Position numbers and translations under genes: made by a program. The notes under the pieces were generated by a model. That model searched no databases, had not been told where the DNA came from, and worked only from the letters and a program-made list of their open reading frames with translations. Positions 12,021-22,717 of a stretch of DNA of 60,000 nt are shown piece after piece. Position 1 is the first letter of the stretch. Each line of letters opens with the position of its first letter. Source of the DNA: Cryptomeria japonica (lineage: Eukaryota > Streptophyta > Pinopsida > Cupressales > Cupressaceae); assembly GCF_030272615.1 (NCBI RefSeq), contig NC_081405.1, positions 649,863,420 to 649,923,419 of the forward strand, given 5' to 3'.

Positions 12021-13215
12021 TAGCCCTACTCTTTCCATTCAAGGAGATGGACCCTCTGCCTTTGACCATGCATTGTGCATCATTGCCAAAGCGAACCACA
12101 CTACCATCATACTCTTCTAATGATAGAAACTTGCTCTAGTCACCAGTCATATGGTGAGAGTAGCCACTGTCAATGATCCACTCATTGGAATCATCAAACC
12201 AGGAGACAAGAGCCTTCTTGTCTACCACATCTTCCTTTACAGCAATGAACACAATGTCTTCATTCTCTTCATCTTCTGATTCCTCATTTGTGACACCTTC
12301 ATCAACTGCCACAAAACAATTTCTCCGGTTTCCTCCTTTGAATTTATTGAACCTTTCCGATTTGTCCTTGTTGTCACTAATAGGATAGTTCATAGCAATA
12401 TGTCCTATCCATTTACAAGAGAAACATTTCAAAGGAAGCTTACCTTTGTATTTACTAGTCCCTTTTGGAAATCTCCTAGCAAGAAGAGCTTCAAATTCCA
12501 TCAGAAACTCTTCATCCTTCATTTCTTTGTTCTGATTGGGATCCCCACTAGTGCTAGCCTCTTTTCCTTTTCTAGATGGTATAGCAGAAGCTTTAAAAGT
12601 TGATTCTGACTTTTGAACACTACCATCAAAGTTATTTAGCTCATAGGCTATCAACTTGGCTATGATGGAGTCCAAGGATGCCTTAGACTTGTCTATTGAT
12701 CTTAGCTCCTAAATAGCAGCAACCCTTATTGCATAGACCGGCAATAGGGATCTCAGGACATTACTTACCACAGTGGAATCTTCTATTTTGCCACCTACAC
12801 TCTTTATTTCTCCAACAATTGTTTTGATTCTTATTCCATACTGTTGAATGGTCTCTCCTTCAACCATTCGCATGTCTTCAAACTTTCCTTTTGGGCTCTC
12901 TTCCTTAGCCTATTTTACATGCTCATCACCACCATAGATATTTTCAAGAGCATCCCATACCTCTTTGGGATTTGCCTTGTCCTAAACATCAATAAACTCA
13001 ATGTCAGAAAGACTACTGATGAGGGCTTCCATGACTTGCCCATTTTCTTGTATCTCTCTCTTTTGGTCATCGGTGAGAGTACTGGTAGGAACAACATATA
13101 CATTTTCAACATAAATCCAGTGTTGAACACCCATGCTTTTGATGAGTATCTTCATCCTATCCTTCCATATACCAAAGCTTTCCCTATTGAACTTTGGACC
13201 TTCCCTCTTCATCAT
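12021..13215 (-). pseudogene. TE3 gag and protease start
   Basis: The gag N-terminus reads FNRESFGIWKDRM near 13200, a copia gag signature. The downstream open stretch 12675-12136 holds the zinc knuckle CFSCKWIGHIAMNYP, where the final Cys of C-x2-C-x4-H-x4-C is Tyr. The protease and adjoining motif EWIIDSGYSHHM lies near 12180-12145 with the catalytic DSG intact. Gag would form the particle and bind RNA; the altered knuckle would weaken this. Stops lie near 12982, about 12710 and 12136. The frame agrees with pol once the 29-bp duplication is discounted. Confidence 0.85.
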
Positions 13216-13270
13216 TTGGCTAGGATCTTTTCCTCAAGCGGTTAAGCTTACAACACAGAGGACCTCGAGT

Positions 13271-13282
13271 GCTCTGATACCA
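13271..13282 (-). other. TE3 primer binding site
   Basis: Minus-sense TGGTATCAGAGC, two bases (AT) inside the 5' LTR. This is the standard initiator-Met tRNA primer site of plant copia elements. Confidence 0.9.
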
Positions 13283-13284
13283 AT

Positions 13285-14899
13285 TGATAACTCAATGATG
13301 AACCACTAGTACCAAACTGATACTGAGAGGGGGGAGGGTGAATCAGTACAAACACCAATATCATCCAAAACTGGTTTGATAGGAAATACTCCAAAAGACT
13401 AACAAACAGGGATACCGGTAAAACAGAGTGCAACCGACAACATTCGGTATAGCTCAACTAGTCATGAACCAGTCACTCAATAAGCTTTCCTCTTGGCCCA
13501 ATACCATAGTATCATTATATTCTCATGCATACATAATTAAACTTAACCATCAAATCTTCACAATAGTGAGTTCAATGTGTTTTATAGACAGGCATAAAAC
13601 ATAGAACCTTCGTATGCTTAACAGGTAAGACAAAGCATCACAAGACAAAAGCATTTCACATGACACACATATTTTTCATGTGGAAACCCAACTGGGAAAA
13701 ACCATGGTGGGGATGAATACCCACAAGCTACTTTTTGAACTCTTTAGAAGTTTCTCTATTAGGAGCCTTGTCTAGTTAAGGACATTACAATAGGTTCTAG
13801 TAGGAACCGATCCTGTTAAGGATCACTCGGTTAAGGGATACCTGGTTAAGGGTTAAACCCGGTAGGGTCACCTTATTAGAGGATTTCAAGAACTCAATAG
13901 CTGAAAGGATCTCCTAAGCTTCTCAAGCTTCTCATAACTCATTAGCCTCGAGTTACCCAGTTAAGAGATTTGAAACAAGCTAGTTAAGACCACCTGATTT
14001 AAGGGATTTTGAATCAATCCAGTTAAGGCTACCCTGTTAGGGGATTTTACAACTGTTGAAGTGGTTAGAAATCAACAAGTATTACAATGATATGTTAACA
14101 ACACTTAATGCTAATGCAAATCTATTTAGGCTCCTCTTTTCCTTCTGCACATTCACTTTGTAGGTATCTCTTCTCTCTTATGGTTTGGCAAGAATCTCGT
14201 ATCACTTTCCTTGGATACACACTCACAACTTTTGCCAACAACCTTAGATAGAAACCCAACATCGACCTTATAGGAAACATACAGGTTGGTAGCAAAAACC
14301 CTAAACCCTAAACTTGTTAGGTTAAGCAATTCAAATGATTTGATCCTGACCATTGAGTCATACTACATTAAATGCAACAATCTTGAATCGATCTCAAGAC
14401 ATTCTCCATCGTCCATTATCCACTATTTTCATGGTGGCTGATAACCCATCATGCATTATCACCATTTGACAGACTTCACACTTTCCCGAGGTGGATAGGA
14501 ATAGTCTTCTTCATGCAAGATCCTTCACGCACATAGAGCTTATGTGGCAACATGATCTATTCTCCATCATACTGCTAACTCATCACACGAAGATTACCAA
14601 TTGAGTCACTTGAGTTACTCCAATCGGAAACCCTAAAGTGGAAGCTACCTACAACCCGGTAACCATACAGTACTTCCATGTGTCGATTCACATAACTACA
14701 TGCCGGTTCACCTTGAACAAATGTGCCACTTCCCTTTGGCATATAAATTGGTTCATACATATGTCGGTTCTTCTCTCTTCACCTATCACATGTGCCAGTT
14801 CTTACCATGTCTCATATTGACATCAATGACAACATACAATATCATTATGTCTTCATGCCAGTTTACATAAGGCTCATGCCGATTCACATAATTCCAACA
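13285..14899 (-). repeat. TE3 5' LTR
   Basis: TG..CA bounded, 1615 bp, with the PBS directly to its left and target copy agaac to its right. Differences from the 3' LTR are mostly transitions by eye. Confidence 0.93.
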
Positions 14900-14904
14900 A
14901 GAAC

Positions 14905-15180
14905 ATCTTTTTCATGTAAAAGATCATTTGTAGTAATTTCTATGCAAGGAGAAATGCCATAAATAAAATGCATGACATCATCCTTTCTACATAAACTTTG
15001 ATGTTGAAGATAGGTCCTAAGAGAATAAGGAGGATCTTAAGATGTAATAATGTTAATGTTTTTATGTTGGGCCCCTTGCTCAACAGTATGCGTAGAAGAA
15101 GATGGATCCATATTACTTTCCAATGCTTGCTCTCTTGTCAAAAGATCATTGGGTAAAGCATTAGATCTCATTTCTATCAC
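14905..15180 (-). pseudogene. TE2 gag-like protein, N-terminal part
   Basis: The minus frame through NALPNDLLTREQALESN and MDPSSSTHTVEQGAQ (an ATG lies at 15111-15109) leads towards the TE3 insertion point and would continue at 7241. A stop near 15037 interrupts it. The start is uncertain because an upstream in-frame Met is also available. No family motif is visible in this part. Confidence 0.4.
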
Positions 15181-16135
15181 ACAAGATACCCTAAGAAAGG
15201 TACAAGGGTTACGATCTCTAGGATTAGGATCTATAAAATATTTAAGGTGATTAACATAGGAAATGCATGTTGTTAACAACATCACCATAATGCAACATAA
15301 ATGATACATGAAAGCTTTGAGATCTAATTGAAAACAAAATAATTTGGAAATCCTAACAACAGAATATGACCAAGTGCTATGAAGAAAGTGAAGCAACATG
15401 AAATGAAAGAAACTCTTATCTGACACATGATAAATATATGAAAAAATTAATGTAATCACATGTGAAAGAGCAAGTAAACCCAATGTATTAATTGCCATTA
15501 AAAGTCTCTTAAGTGAAATCTGAAATTGCTGGAAAAGCAAATCTAAAATTAGGACTTTTTTCTGAAAATTAATTTTAAGATTTGAATTTGATGAAATTTG
15601 AATTTGTGTTTGACCTTAGAGAGTGGTAAAATCGATAAAGTACATTAATTTTTTTAATCTGAGTAGAAAAATACAGTCAATTCCATCTCCCAAAGTTTCA
15701 AGAAAAAGGCCGAGGACCATGGCAGGAACGCACACGGTCCGACCAATTTTTTTCAAAAATTTCAGGGATTATAGAGACTGTGATTTTAATGTGGAATCCA
15801 AAAAAGCAGCTAATTTGGAGATGTCTAGGTCAACCAAAATTGCAATCTAAGGTCAAAAATGAAAAGAAGTTAAAAATTAGGGTTTTATGATTTAACCACT
15901 GAATTTTCAAAATAAAGAGACAAATTTGAATTGCAATCTTGAAATAGAAATCAGATCTGAAACAAGCAATTAAAATTTTACACCTCACAAGCTTAATTCT
16001 CTCAAAATGAAAAATTAGGGTTTTTATGCAATTAACCTCTAAAATTTGCAAATAGATCAAACTTGAAAATGAAAATTTGAAATTCAAATTGCAATTAATC
16101 AGATCTAATAATGAGAAATCAGAAATAATGTATTT
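15181..16135 (-). other. TE2 5' leader
   Basis: AT-rich stretch between the PBS and the gag-like frame. Open frames here (15540-15037 and 16138-15830) carry no motif I recognise. It contains a copy of the LTR dyad at 15714-15740. Confidence 0.5.
15714..15740 (-). other. Dyad element, TE2 leader copy
   Basis: Arms GGACCATG and CACGGTCC with an 11-base spacer. This copy keeps a CpG in one arm; the LTR copies show TG or CA at comparable places, as expected of methylation decay from a perfect 8-bp dyad. Confidence 0.5.
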
Positions 16136-16151
16136 CATGTTAAGTTTACCA
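16136..16151 (-). other. TE2 primer binding site (decayed)
   Basis: Minus-sense TGGTAAACTTAACATG lies 3 bases inside the 5' LTR. It differs from the TE10 site TGGTGAACCCGACGTG only by C-to-T and G-to-A changes, so both elements probably used the same primer tRNA. I have not identified that tRNA. Confidence 0.6.
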
Positions 16152-16154
16152 AAA

Positions 16155-17360
16155 TGTAAAGTGGAAAATTAGATCCTAGTGACTCCCCATCTAGGAGAGA
16201 GAAAGGAAGCCACTAGGATGATTTTCATTTGGGAAGAAATTTACATTCAAAAGAGGAGAATCCACTAGATCCAAATTTGAGGGAAATAAGGATGTGAATT
16301 CTGAGTAGATTGCACATGGTTGAAGTATGATTTATGCTCTTTTGTAAATGTGAAAGTTGACTTGTCGACTATGTGGAAAAGAGAGAGGAAATAAGTGAGA
16401 TGAGGTGTTACCAGTTCGAGATCGCATTAACTTTGGATTTGAGCTAATTAAACTTACATGGACCTACCCTGCAAATTTGGAGAAAAGTCATCGAGACCAT
16501 GGCAGGAATGTACATGGTCCACCACAAAATCTGCAAAATGAAAAGGGTTATTTTGTCTCTGCAAATGAAGCCCAAACCTGCAATCACAGTTGCACACCAG
16601 CAACCTACACACAAAAAAGAGAAGAAAGGGAGGTTGTGGATATGGGTTTGCCTCAGTCAAACCCCAGTTGAGGAATCAACCTAGAAAGAAAGTAATTACA
16701 AATGCTTGAATGTAAACAATGGAGATGTATACCTTGTAGATCTATAACTTGTTAATGATGATTGATTTGCTTCTTGAATGTAGCCACAAATGTTGTATAA
16801 AATGGAATGCAACATGACAAAATCCTAACACATACACATTCTTGCAAATGAATGTTGTAATGTTTCTCCAATGGATGAATGAAGAAGACTGGAATGCTTG
16901 AATGCGTGATGATGACCTTGAAATCTTGTATCTTCTCCTTATGCCTATTATCTCCTCTCGTGCGTTCATTTGTTCTCCCCCCTTGAATGAGGGTATTGAA
17001 TTCCCTTTTACACATGCCTCAAGGATTAACTTTCAATCACTGAAGGCCAACAAAGAGGAATAACAAAGCCTGAAGACAAGAAATGCATAGGAGACTGGGT
17101 AGACCAAACATAGGACCACCCTAGGAGGTGGGGACAGGGGTGCCACACCACTGTCCTAGGGGGGATAGGAGCACCATGCCCCTATCCTTCCCTATTTTGG
17201 GGTCCAGATAGGGTCTAGAGTAGATATAGGACATGAAGGCAAAAATGAAAAGGGTTGGAAATGCAAAAATAGGTCTTGGGTAAGGAAGGAAATATCGTCA
17301 CCAAGGTGAGGACCCCAAATGTGGTTAAAATTGTAGGGGTCACAATTTTATGACACTACA
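16155..17360 (-). repeat. TE2 5' LTR
   Basis: A 1206-bp LTR with intact TG..CA ends, followed by the target copy ccatt. The dyad lies at 16494-16520 with a perfect 7-bp stem (GACCATG and CATGGTC). Confidence 0.88.
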
Positions 17361-17365
17361 CCATT

Positions 17366-18410
17366 ATAACCTTTTATATGAACTTAGCTGAATGCATAAA
17401 CAACAGTGCTAATAGCTTCTCTCAAGTACATCTTTTGAACATTCCCTTCAATCAGCATAGTCCTTCCAGCATCCAAGATAGTCATGTTCTTCCTTTCAGC
17501 AAGTCCATTTTGTTGTGGGGTTCTAGGAGTAGATAATTGTCTCTAATCCCATGCTTCTCACAAAATGATTCAAACTCATCGGAACATATTCTCCCCCTCT
17601 ATCAGATCTCAAACATTTCACTTTCAATCTTGTCTCAGTCTCAACCTTTTCTTTGAACATATTTAATTTATCTAATTCTTATGATTTCTCCTTCAAAGAG
17701 ACAACCCACATCATTCTAGAATAATCATCAATCAAAAACATAAAATATATGTCACCCTGCACACTTCTAATATTTGTAGGTACACATAGGTCAGTATGCA
17801 CAAGATCTAGCAATCCATCAAATGTATACAACTTACTCTTGAAATAAATTCTTGTTTGCTTTCCCATTTGACATTCCTTACATACCAGATTAGCAAGATT
17901 ATGCTTACCATCAAAGGAAATAGAACCTCTACCAAGAATCACACAAGCTTTGTCATCTCCAAATCTTGCTATTCCACCATCATACCTTTCCATATTCACA
18001 AATTTTCTTTTATCACCAGTCATATGATGTGAACAACCGCTATCAATTACCCATTCATCTTTCTCTTCAACTTTAGCAGCTAGATATTTATCCTCAATAG
18101 TGAATCTTATGGAATCAGTAGGTAACGATCCATCTTCTTTAATACCAATTAACACAACTTCATCTCCTTTTGATTATTAATCTGTAACACCTTCATAAAT
18201 ATCATAATAATAGTTCTTTTGATGCCTATACTTCCGATTAGGCTTGTAAGGCTTATCATACTTCTCATGCTTCTCATATCTATCATTCCTATCATGCATA
18301 TCATACTTAGACATTCTCTATAGACATCTAGAAGCAAAATGTCCTATCTTATTACAAGAGAAATATTTTAGAGGCAATTTTCCATCATACTTACCAGCTC
18401 CTATTGGCAA
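17366..18410 (-). pseudogene. TE1 gag knuckle, protease and integrase N-terminus
   Basis: From the right: a decayed zinc knuckle near 18350, the Tyr- and Arg-rich stretch typical of this copia family, protease motif EWVIDSGCSHHM near 18050, then integrase with CKECQMGK near 17880, LVHTDLCVPT (first Asp present), LIDDYSRMMW, and RSDRGGE near 17600. GKHNL joins directly to the integrase zinc region, so roughly 100 codons with the gag-pre-integrase domain are deleted. It continues past 17366 into the part left of TE2. Confidence 0.8.
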
Positions 18411-19157
18411 CAAAAATGAAGGAAAACTGAGAGGGGTGGTGAATCAATCTTCATTGGATCTATAAACTTAACCACAAAAATAGATCCGATAAACTACAAC
18501 AACAACAAAGATAAACAGATAAATAGCACAACACACAACACCAAGATTTTATTATGGAAAACCTGGTTAAGGGAAAAACAACAATGGGAACCTACCCACA
18601 ATAAGATGATACTTTGTAGTAGTGTGTGAAAATATTACAATGGGGAATGCACATGCATTCAAGAACACTGCCTAGAGATCACTGCTTAAAAAAATGACCC
18701 AGAAGGCTACAACCCTCAGGGAAGTCTCACTGACTTACAACAAGATTTAGACTACAATTCGAAAGAAATAAACTGAAAGAATAGCATCTCTAAATGCCTA
18801 ATTACAGTTTATGTTAAGCATAATTGTCTTCTCTGCAACACCAGTCTTTTCTCAATACAATACATTGAAAGATGAATCCTTAATCACACATATACCACTC
18901 TCTAATAATATAGACACAACCGTTGTTCCTAAATTACATGACAATATCACCTGTTTATACAATTCATCAACCTTGACAACAAGTTCAGCTAAACCCTCAA
19001 CTCATAATTATAAAATTACAACACACGATACAAAGATCAACCACCAAACCAAAATAATGATTTACATGACATAAAATGGACCTAATTCAAATTCCCAAAT
19101 GCTTAACACTAGCGGTAATCACACCAGGATCAATCACAACATGCTACAACACCAAGA
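18411..19157 (-). repeat. TE4 LTR, left part (copia, TE1 family)
   Basis: Begins near the ACTGAGAGGGG..GTGAATCA U5-end signature shared by copia LTRs of this window and runs to the TE5 insertion; it resumes at 25862. Its start abuts truncated TE1 gag without a recognisable PBS, so the boundary is approximate. Confidence 0.65.
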
Positions 19158-20180
19158 TGTTGGTATTATGGATGTGTTGCATTAGTTTTATCATTGATGT
19201 CAACACTTACCCTTCTGGACATCTATGGTTATGTTGAACCGACACATTGTTGTTCACCAACATGTTTAGTGACTTATGCACAGTCACCGGTATATGCTCA
19301 CCGATAGGTTATATTGTTTACCAGCACAAAGAATGACTTGTTATCATCTGGAAATCACTTGGTTATGTTGAAGACATGGTTTGGATATTTGTTTTTGGTA
19401 TTTTGGTTATTGGTCTAATCGGGTTGACACATTATCCATTCCAAATCAGCATGCCACGTTATGGAGATGATTTATTGATTGGATATTATTTTAAATGTAT
19501 TGAGCCGACATGATGCATCGCATCTTGATTCATTTGTAATTGATTTAATTGTATTATTCTTAGTGAGCTGACCTACACATTTTGTCTTAGGTTTTGGTAT
19601 ATATGCAAGATCTCATTTGTGACATAAATGTAATAAGTAGAGGAACATGTAATAGGTATATGGTTTTGTGACATGGTATGTGTGAATATTGAAGATCATA
19701 TGAGAAGTCCATAAAGAAGGTTCAAGGAAGGTTTGAAGGTAATTATCAGAGCTTAACCTATACTGAATCCAACATTGAAGATGCTACTTTGAGCAGTACA
19801 TAATCATTGGATTTAATCATCCAATTGTAGTTAGTGTGACTCCTATTTTGTGATTGAGCAGTGAGCTCTAGGCGGTTGGTCTTTCTGCATGTGTAGACCC
19901 CATTTATGTACACATACTATCTATAGTAGTATCATCTAATTGTGGGTAAGGTTTCCCGCAGTGCTTTTTCCCTTTACAGGGTTTCAACATACAAATCTTT
20001 GTGTTTACGAGTTGTGGATGCATTAATTTTCACCGGTATTTATATTAATTGCTAAAATGTCATCGACATTAAGTTTGGTTTACTGGTAATATTCATCAAG
20101 TTTAATTAAGTTATATTTGGGTTGAAATTATTAGACAACTGATTCACCCCCCCCTCTCAGTTGCCTCCCAGGTCCTAACA
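19158..20180 (+). repeat. TE5 5' LTR
   Basis: TGTTGG..CTAACA, 1023 bp. It is followed by AT and the PBS. Confidence 0.93.
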
Positions 20181-20182
20181 AT

Positions 20183-20194
20183 TGGTATCAGAGC
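20183..20194 (+). other. TE5 primer binding site
   Basis: TGGTATCAGAGC two bases after the LTR, the initiator-Met tRNA type. Confidence 0.92.
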
Positions 20195-20238
20195 AAACTC
20201 CTATTTTTTGCAGAAGTCTAATAGCTTGAGGAGATTCT

Positions 20239-21424
20239 ATGGCAACTAACTTTTTTGGGATGGATAGTCCAAAACTTGATGGAACCAACTATGGTATATG
20301 GAAGATCAGAATGGAGACACATCTGAATTGCATTGGAAAATACATATGGGATTTTACAAAGAATGGCTATGTTGGTCCTACACAGAATCAACCTAATCCA
20401 CCAACATTGGGTAAGGATGAAGAGAATAATTGCAAAGCAAGAGAAGCACTTTTGAGCGCATTGTCAGATCAACAAATCATGGGATTATCAGATTGATGTA
20501 CTGCTAAAGATATTTGGGATAAATTAGAGACATTGAATGAAGGAGATACCACTATTAAAATTGCAAAACTGGAATGCTTCCGGATTAGGTATGAAAATTT
20601 GAAAATGGAATAAGATGAAAGTATTTTTACTTTTATGGAAGGTTAATGAAATTGTTTTGGGAATACAATTTTGTGGAGCATGCTTAAGTGAAGATGAAAT
20701 TGTTTCTAAGGTTTTAAGAGAATTCCCACCAGCATACAAAATAAAAGTAACTGATATTAATGAGTTGAGAACAATGCCTACTACATCAGTATCTAGAGAT
20801 ACCTTGGTTGGAAAACTTTCAGCCTTTGAACTCAAGGAATTTGGTCTTGTTTCTACTATTAAGACAAATTTAGCCTTCAAAGCATCATCATCTGCAACAT
20901 CATCATCATCATCTAGAAAATCTGATTGGAAAGCACTTTATGCAAAAGAACTTGAAGATATCGGAAAGGAAAATGAAGAACTAGATGAACTTGAAGCACT
21001 ATTTGCAAGGAAAATACCTAAAGGTCCTATTGGAAGTAAGTATGAAGGTAAAGCACCATTTAAATGTTTTAGCTGCAATAAAGTTGGTCATATGGCATCT
21101 AGATGTCCTAATAGACATGCAAGATTGAGAGAAGAAGCTAAAAGAACATATAAGCCTAACCCTGAATATCAAAGATACAAATTTAAGAAGAACAGAGATA
21201 AATCATGTTACTATGTTGATGAAGGAGTTACTGATGATTCTAATGAAGAACCAGAAGACAATGGATGGGATTTTGTTGCAATAACAAAAGATCAACCGAC
21301 ACCTATTGTTTCACTAATAGAGCAGGCCTTGGTAGCTAAAATTGAGGAAAAGGATGAATGGATTATTGATTCCGAATGCTCACATCATATGACTAGTGAT
21401 AAAAGTAAATTCTTATCTTTTTAG
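20239..21424 (+). pseudogene. TE5 gag and protease
   Basis: The ATG at 20239 starts a copia gag (PKLDGTNYGIWKIRM). It hits a stop at 20494 and shifts frame before 20640. The second open part, to 21424, carries an intact zinc knuckle CFSCNKVGHMASRC near 21066-21107, a basic Tyr-rich stretch, and the protease motif EWIIDSECSHHM near 21357. The catalytic DSG reads DSE. Gag would package RNA and the protease would mature the polyprotein; both are broken. Confidence 0.88.
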
Positions 21425-22675
21425 GAATTCAATAGAGGTCTAGTAAGATTTGGGGATGATAAAGCTTATTTAATCAAAGGAAAAGGCACTATATCTTTTG
21501 ATGGTAAGCACAATACTGACAACATTTATTATGTTGAAGGTTTGAAGCATAATCTTTTGAGTATTGGTCAATTAGTTGAAAAGGGATTTCAGTTACAATT
21601 CAAGAATGGTAAATGCAAAATCATGAATAGAACTGGTTTAGAGATTGCAACTGGTAATCAAATTAGAGGTAATATCTTTCATTTGAATAACAGTGAAAAG
21701 ACATGCTTGATTGCACATATTGATGAAAGTTGGCTATGGCATAAGAGACTTTGTCATGTGAATTTTGATTGTATTGTGAATATTAGTACTACTAAAGCAG
21801 TAAGGGATTTACCTAAGATTGTAAAATCTCATAATTTGGTATGTAAGGAATGTCAAATGGGAAAGCAAGTTAGAACAAATGTTAAGAGTATTTATGAGAA
21901 ATCCAATAATGTTCTTGATTTAATTCATACTAACTTGTGTGGTCCAACAAGAACTAGAAGTCTATAGGGATATAGATACTTTATGCTAATTATTGATAAT
22001 TATTCTAGAATGTGTTGGGTTACTTTTCTCAGGGAGAAATCATAAGCTTTTGGGAAATTCAAGTTATTCAAGGCAATGGTAGATAATGAAATTGGTAGGA
22101 AAATCAAATGTTTAAGATCAGATCAAGTAGGAGAATTTACATCTAAGGAGTTTAATACATTCTATTAAGTGAATGGAATCAAAAGACAACTATCAGCACC
22201 TCGAATACCTCATCAGAATGGAATTGTAGAAAGGAAAAAAATAACTATTTCGGATGCAGCTAGAAGCATGATATTGGAAGCAAATCTACCTCATGTGTAC
22301 TGGAGAGAAGCAGTGAATACAACCATTTACACTTTCAACAAAGTTTACATCAAAGGTGAAACCGGTAAGACCCCTTACGAACTATGGTTTGGTAATACTC
22401 CTACTCTTAAATACTTCAAAATATTTGGAAGAAAATGTTATATTAGGAGAGATGAGTATATTGGTAAATTTGATCCTAGAAGTGATGAAGGAATATTTCT
22501 TGGTTATTCATCTAAGAACAAGGCATATAGATATTTTAATAAAATATTACAGAAGTTTATTGAGAGTGCAAATGTGAAGATAGAGGAACACTTTAGAGGA
22601 AATTCAAGGTCTATAGATTATGAACCGGTAGTTGAGATGATCATAAATGAACCTATACAGAATACACTGGTATAG
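21425..22675 (+). pseudogene. TE5 integrase
   Basis: The HHCC zinc motif is seen as LWHKRLCH and CKECQMGK (21740-21860). The core has LIHTNLCGP (first Asp changed to Asn), LIIDNYSRMCW and GEF. The C-terminal block KTPYELWFG and GRKCYIRRDEY lies near 22370-22460. Stops lie at 21422, 21965, near 22042 and near 22168; these parts otherwise share one frame. Confidence 0.88.
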
Positions 22676-22717
22676 AGTGTTGATCCAGTCACACCAGAAT
22701 CATCAAAGAATTCCACT

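Larger units (their letters stand above)
7247..14899 (-). mobile_element. TE3: Ty1/copia element inserted in TE2
   Basis: A 7653-bp element with LTRs of 1599 and 1615 bp (7247-8845 and 13285-14899), both TG..CA, and a perfect 5-bp target duplication agaac (7242-7246 and 14900-14904). PBS, gag, protease, integrase, RT and RNase H follow in copia order on the minus strand. The coding frame is continuous from 13215 to 9095 apart from a 29-bp tandem duplication (11963-12020); all other lesions I found are stop codons. It is inactive but recent relative to TE1 and TE2. Confidence 0.95.
2801..17360 (-). mobile_element. TE2: gypsy-like LTR element without recognisable pol (LARD-like)
   Basis: Two LTRs of about 1.2 kb (2801-4010 and 16155-17360) are flanked by near-identical 5-bp target copies, ccaat (2796-2800) and ccatt (17361-17365). 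A minus-sense PPT (4011-4023) and a PBS-like site (16136-16151) fix the orientation. Without nested TE3 the element is about 6.9 kb. The interior has a decayed gag-like frame with two C..H..C motifs, tandem repeats and no RT, RNase H or integrase that I can find. It is probably a non-autonomous gypsy derivative. It inserted into the integrase region of TE1, so it is younger than TE1, and it is older than TE3. Confidence 0.85.
1..18410 (-). mobile_element. TE1: decayed Ty1/copia element, split by TE2
   Basis: Minus-strand copia element. Going right to left, the fragments are gag knuckle, protease and integrase N-terminus (17366-18410), integrase C-terminus, RT and RNase H (771-2795), the purine tract (450-461) and the 3' LTR (1-449, cut by the window start). 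TE2 interrupts the integrase coding sequence: the reading continues from 17366 to 2795 in the middle of a KTPYE motif. The right end is not clean. The gag knuckle region runs directly into TE4 LTR sequence at about 18411, so the 5' part of gag and the PBS are missing. Many stop codons and a deletion of roughly 100 codons before the integrase zinc motif show it is old and inactive. Confidence 0.85.

Noticed and set aside
20183-20194. tRNA gene
   Set aside because: It is only the 12-base primer-binding complement; no cloverleaf surrounds it.
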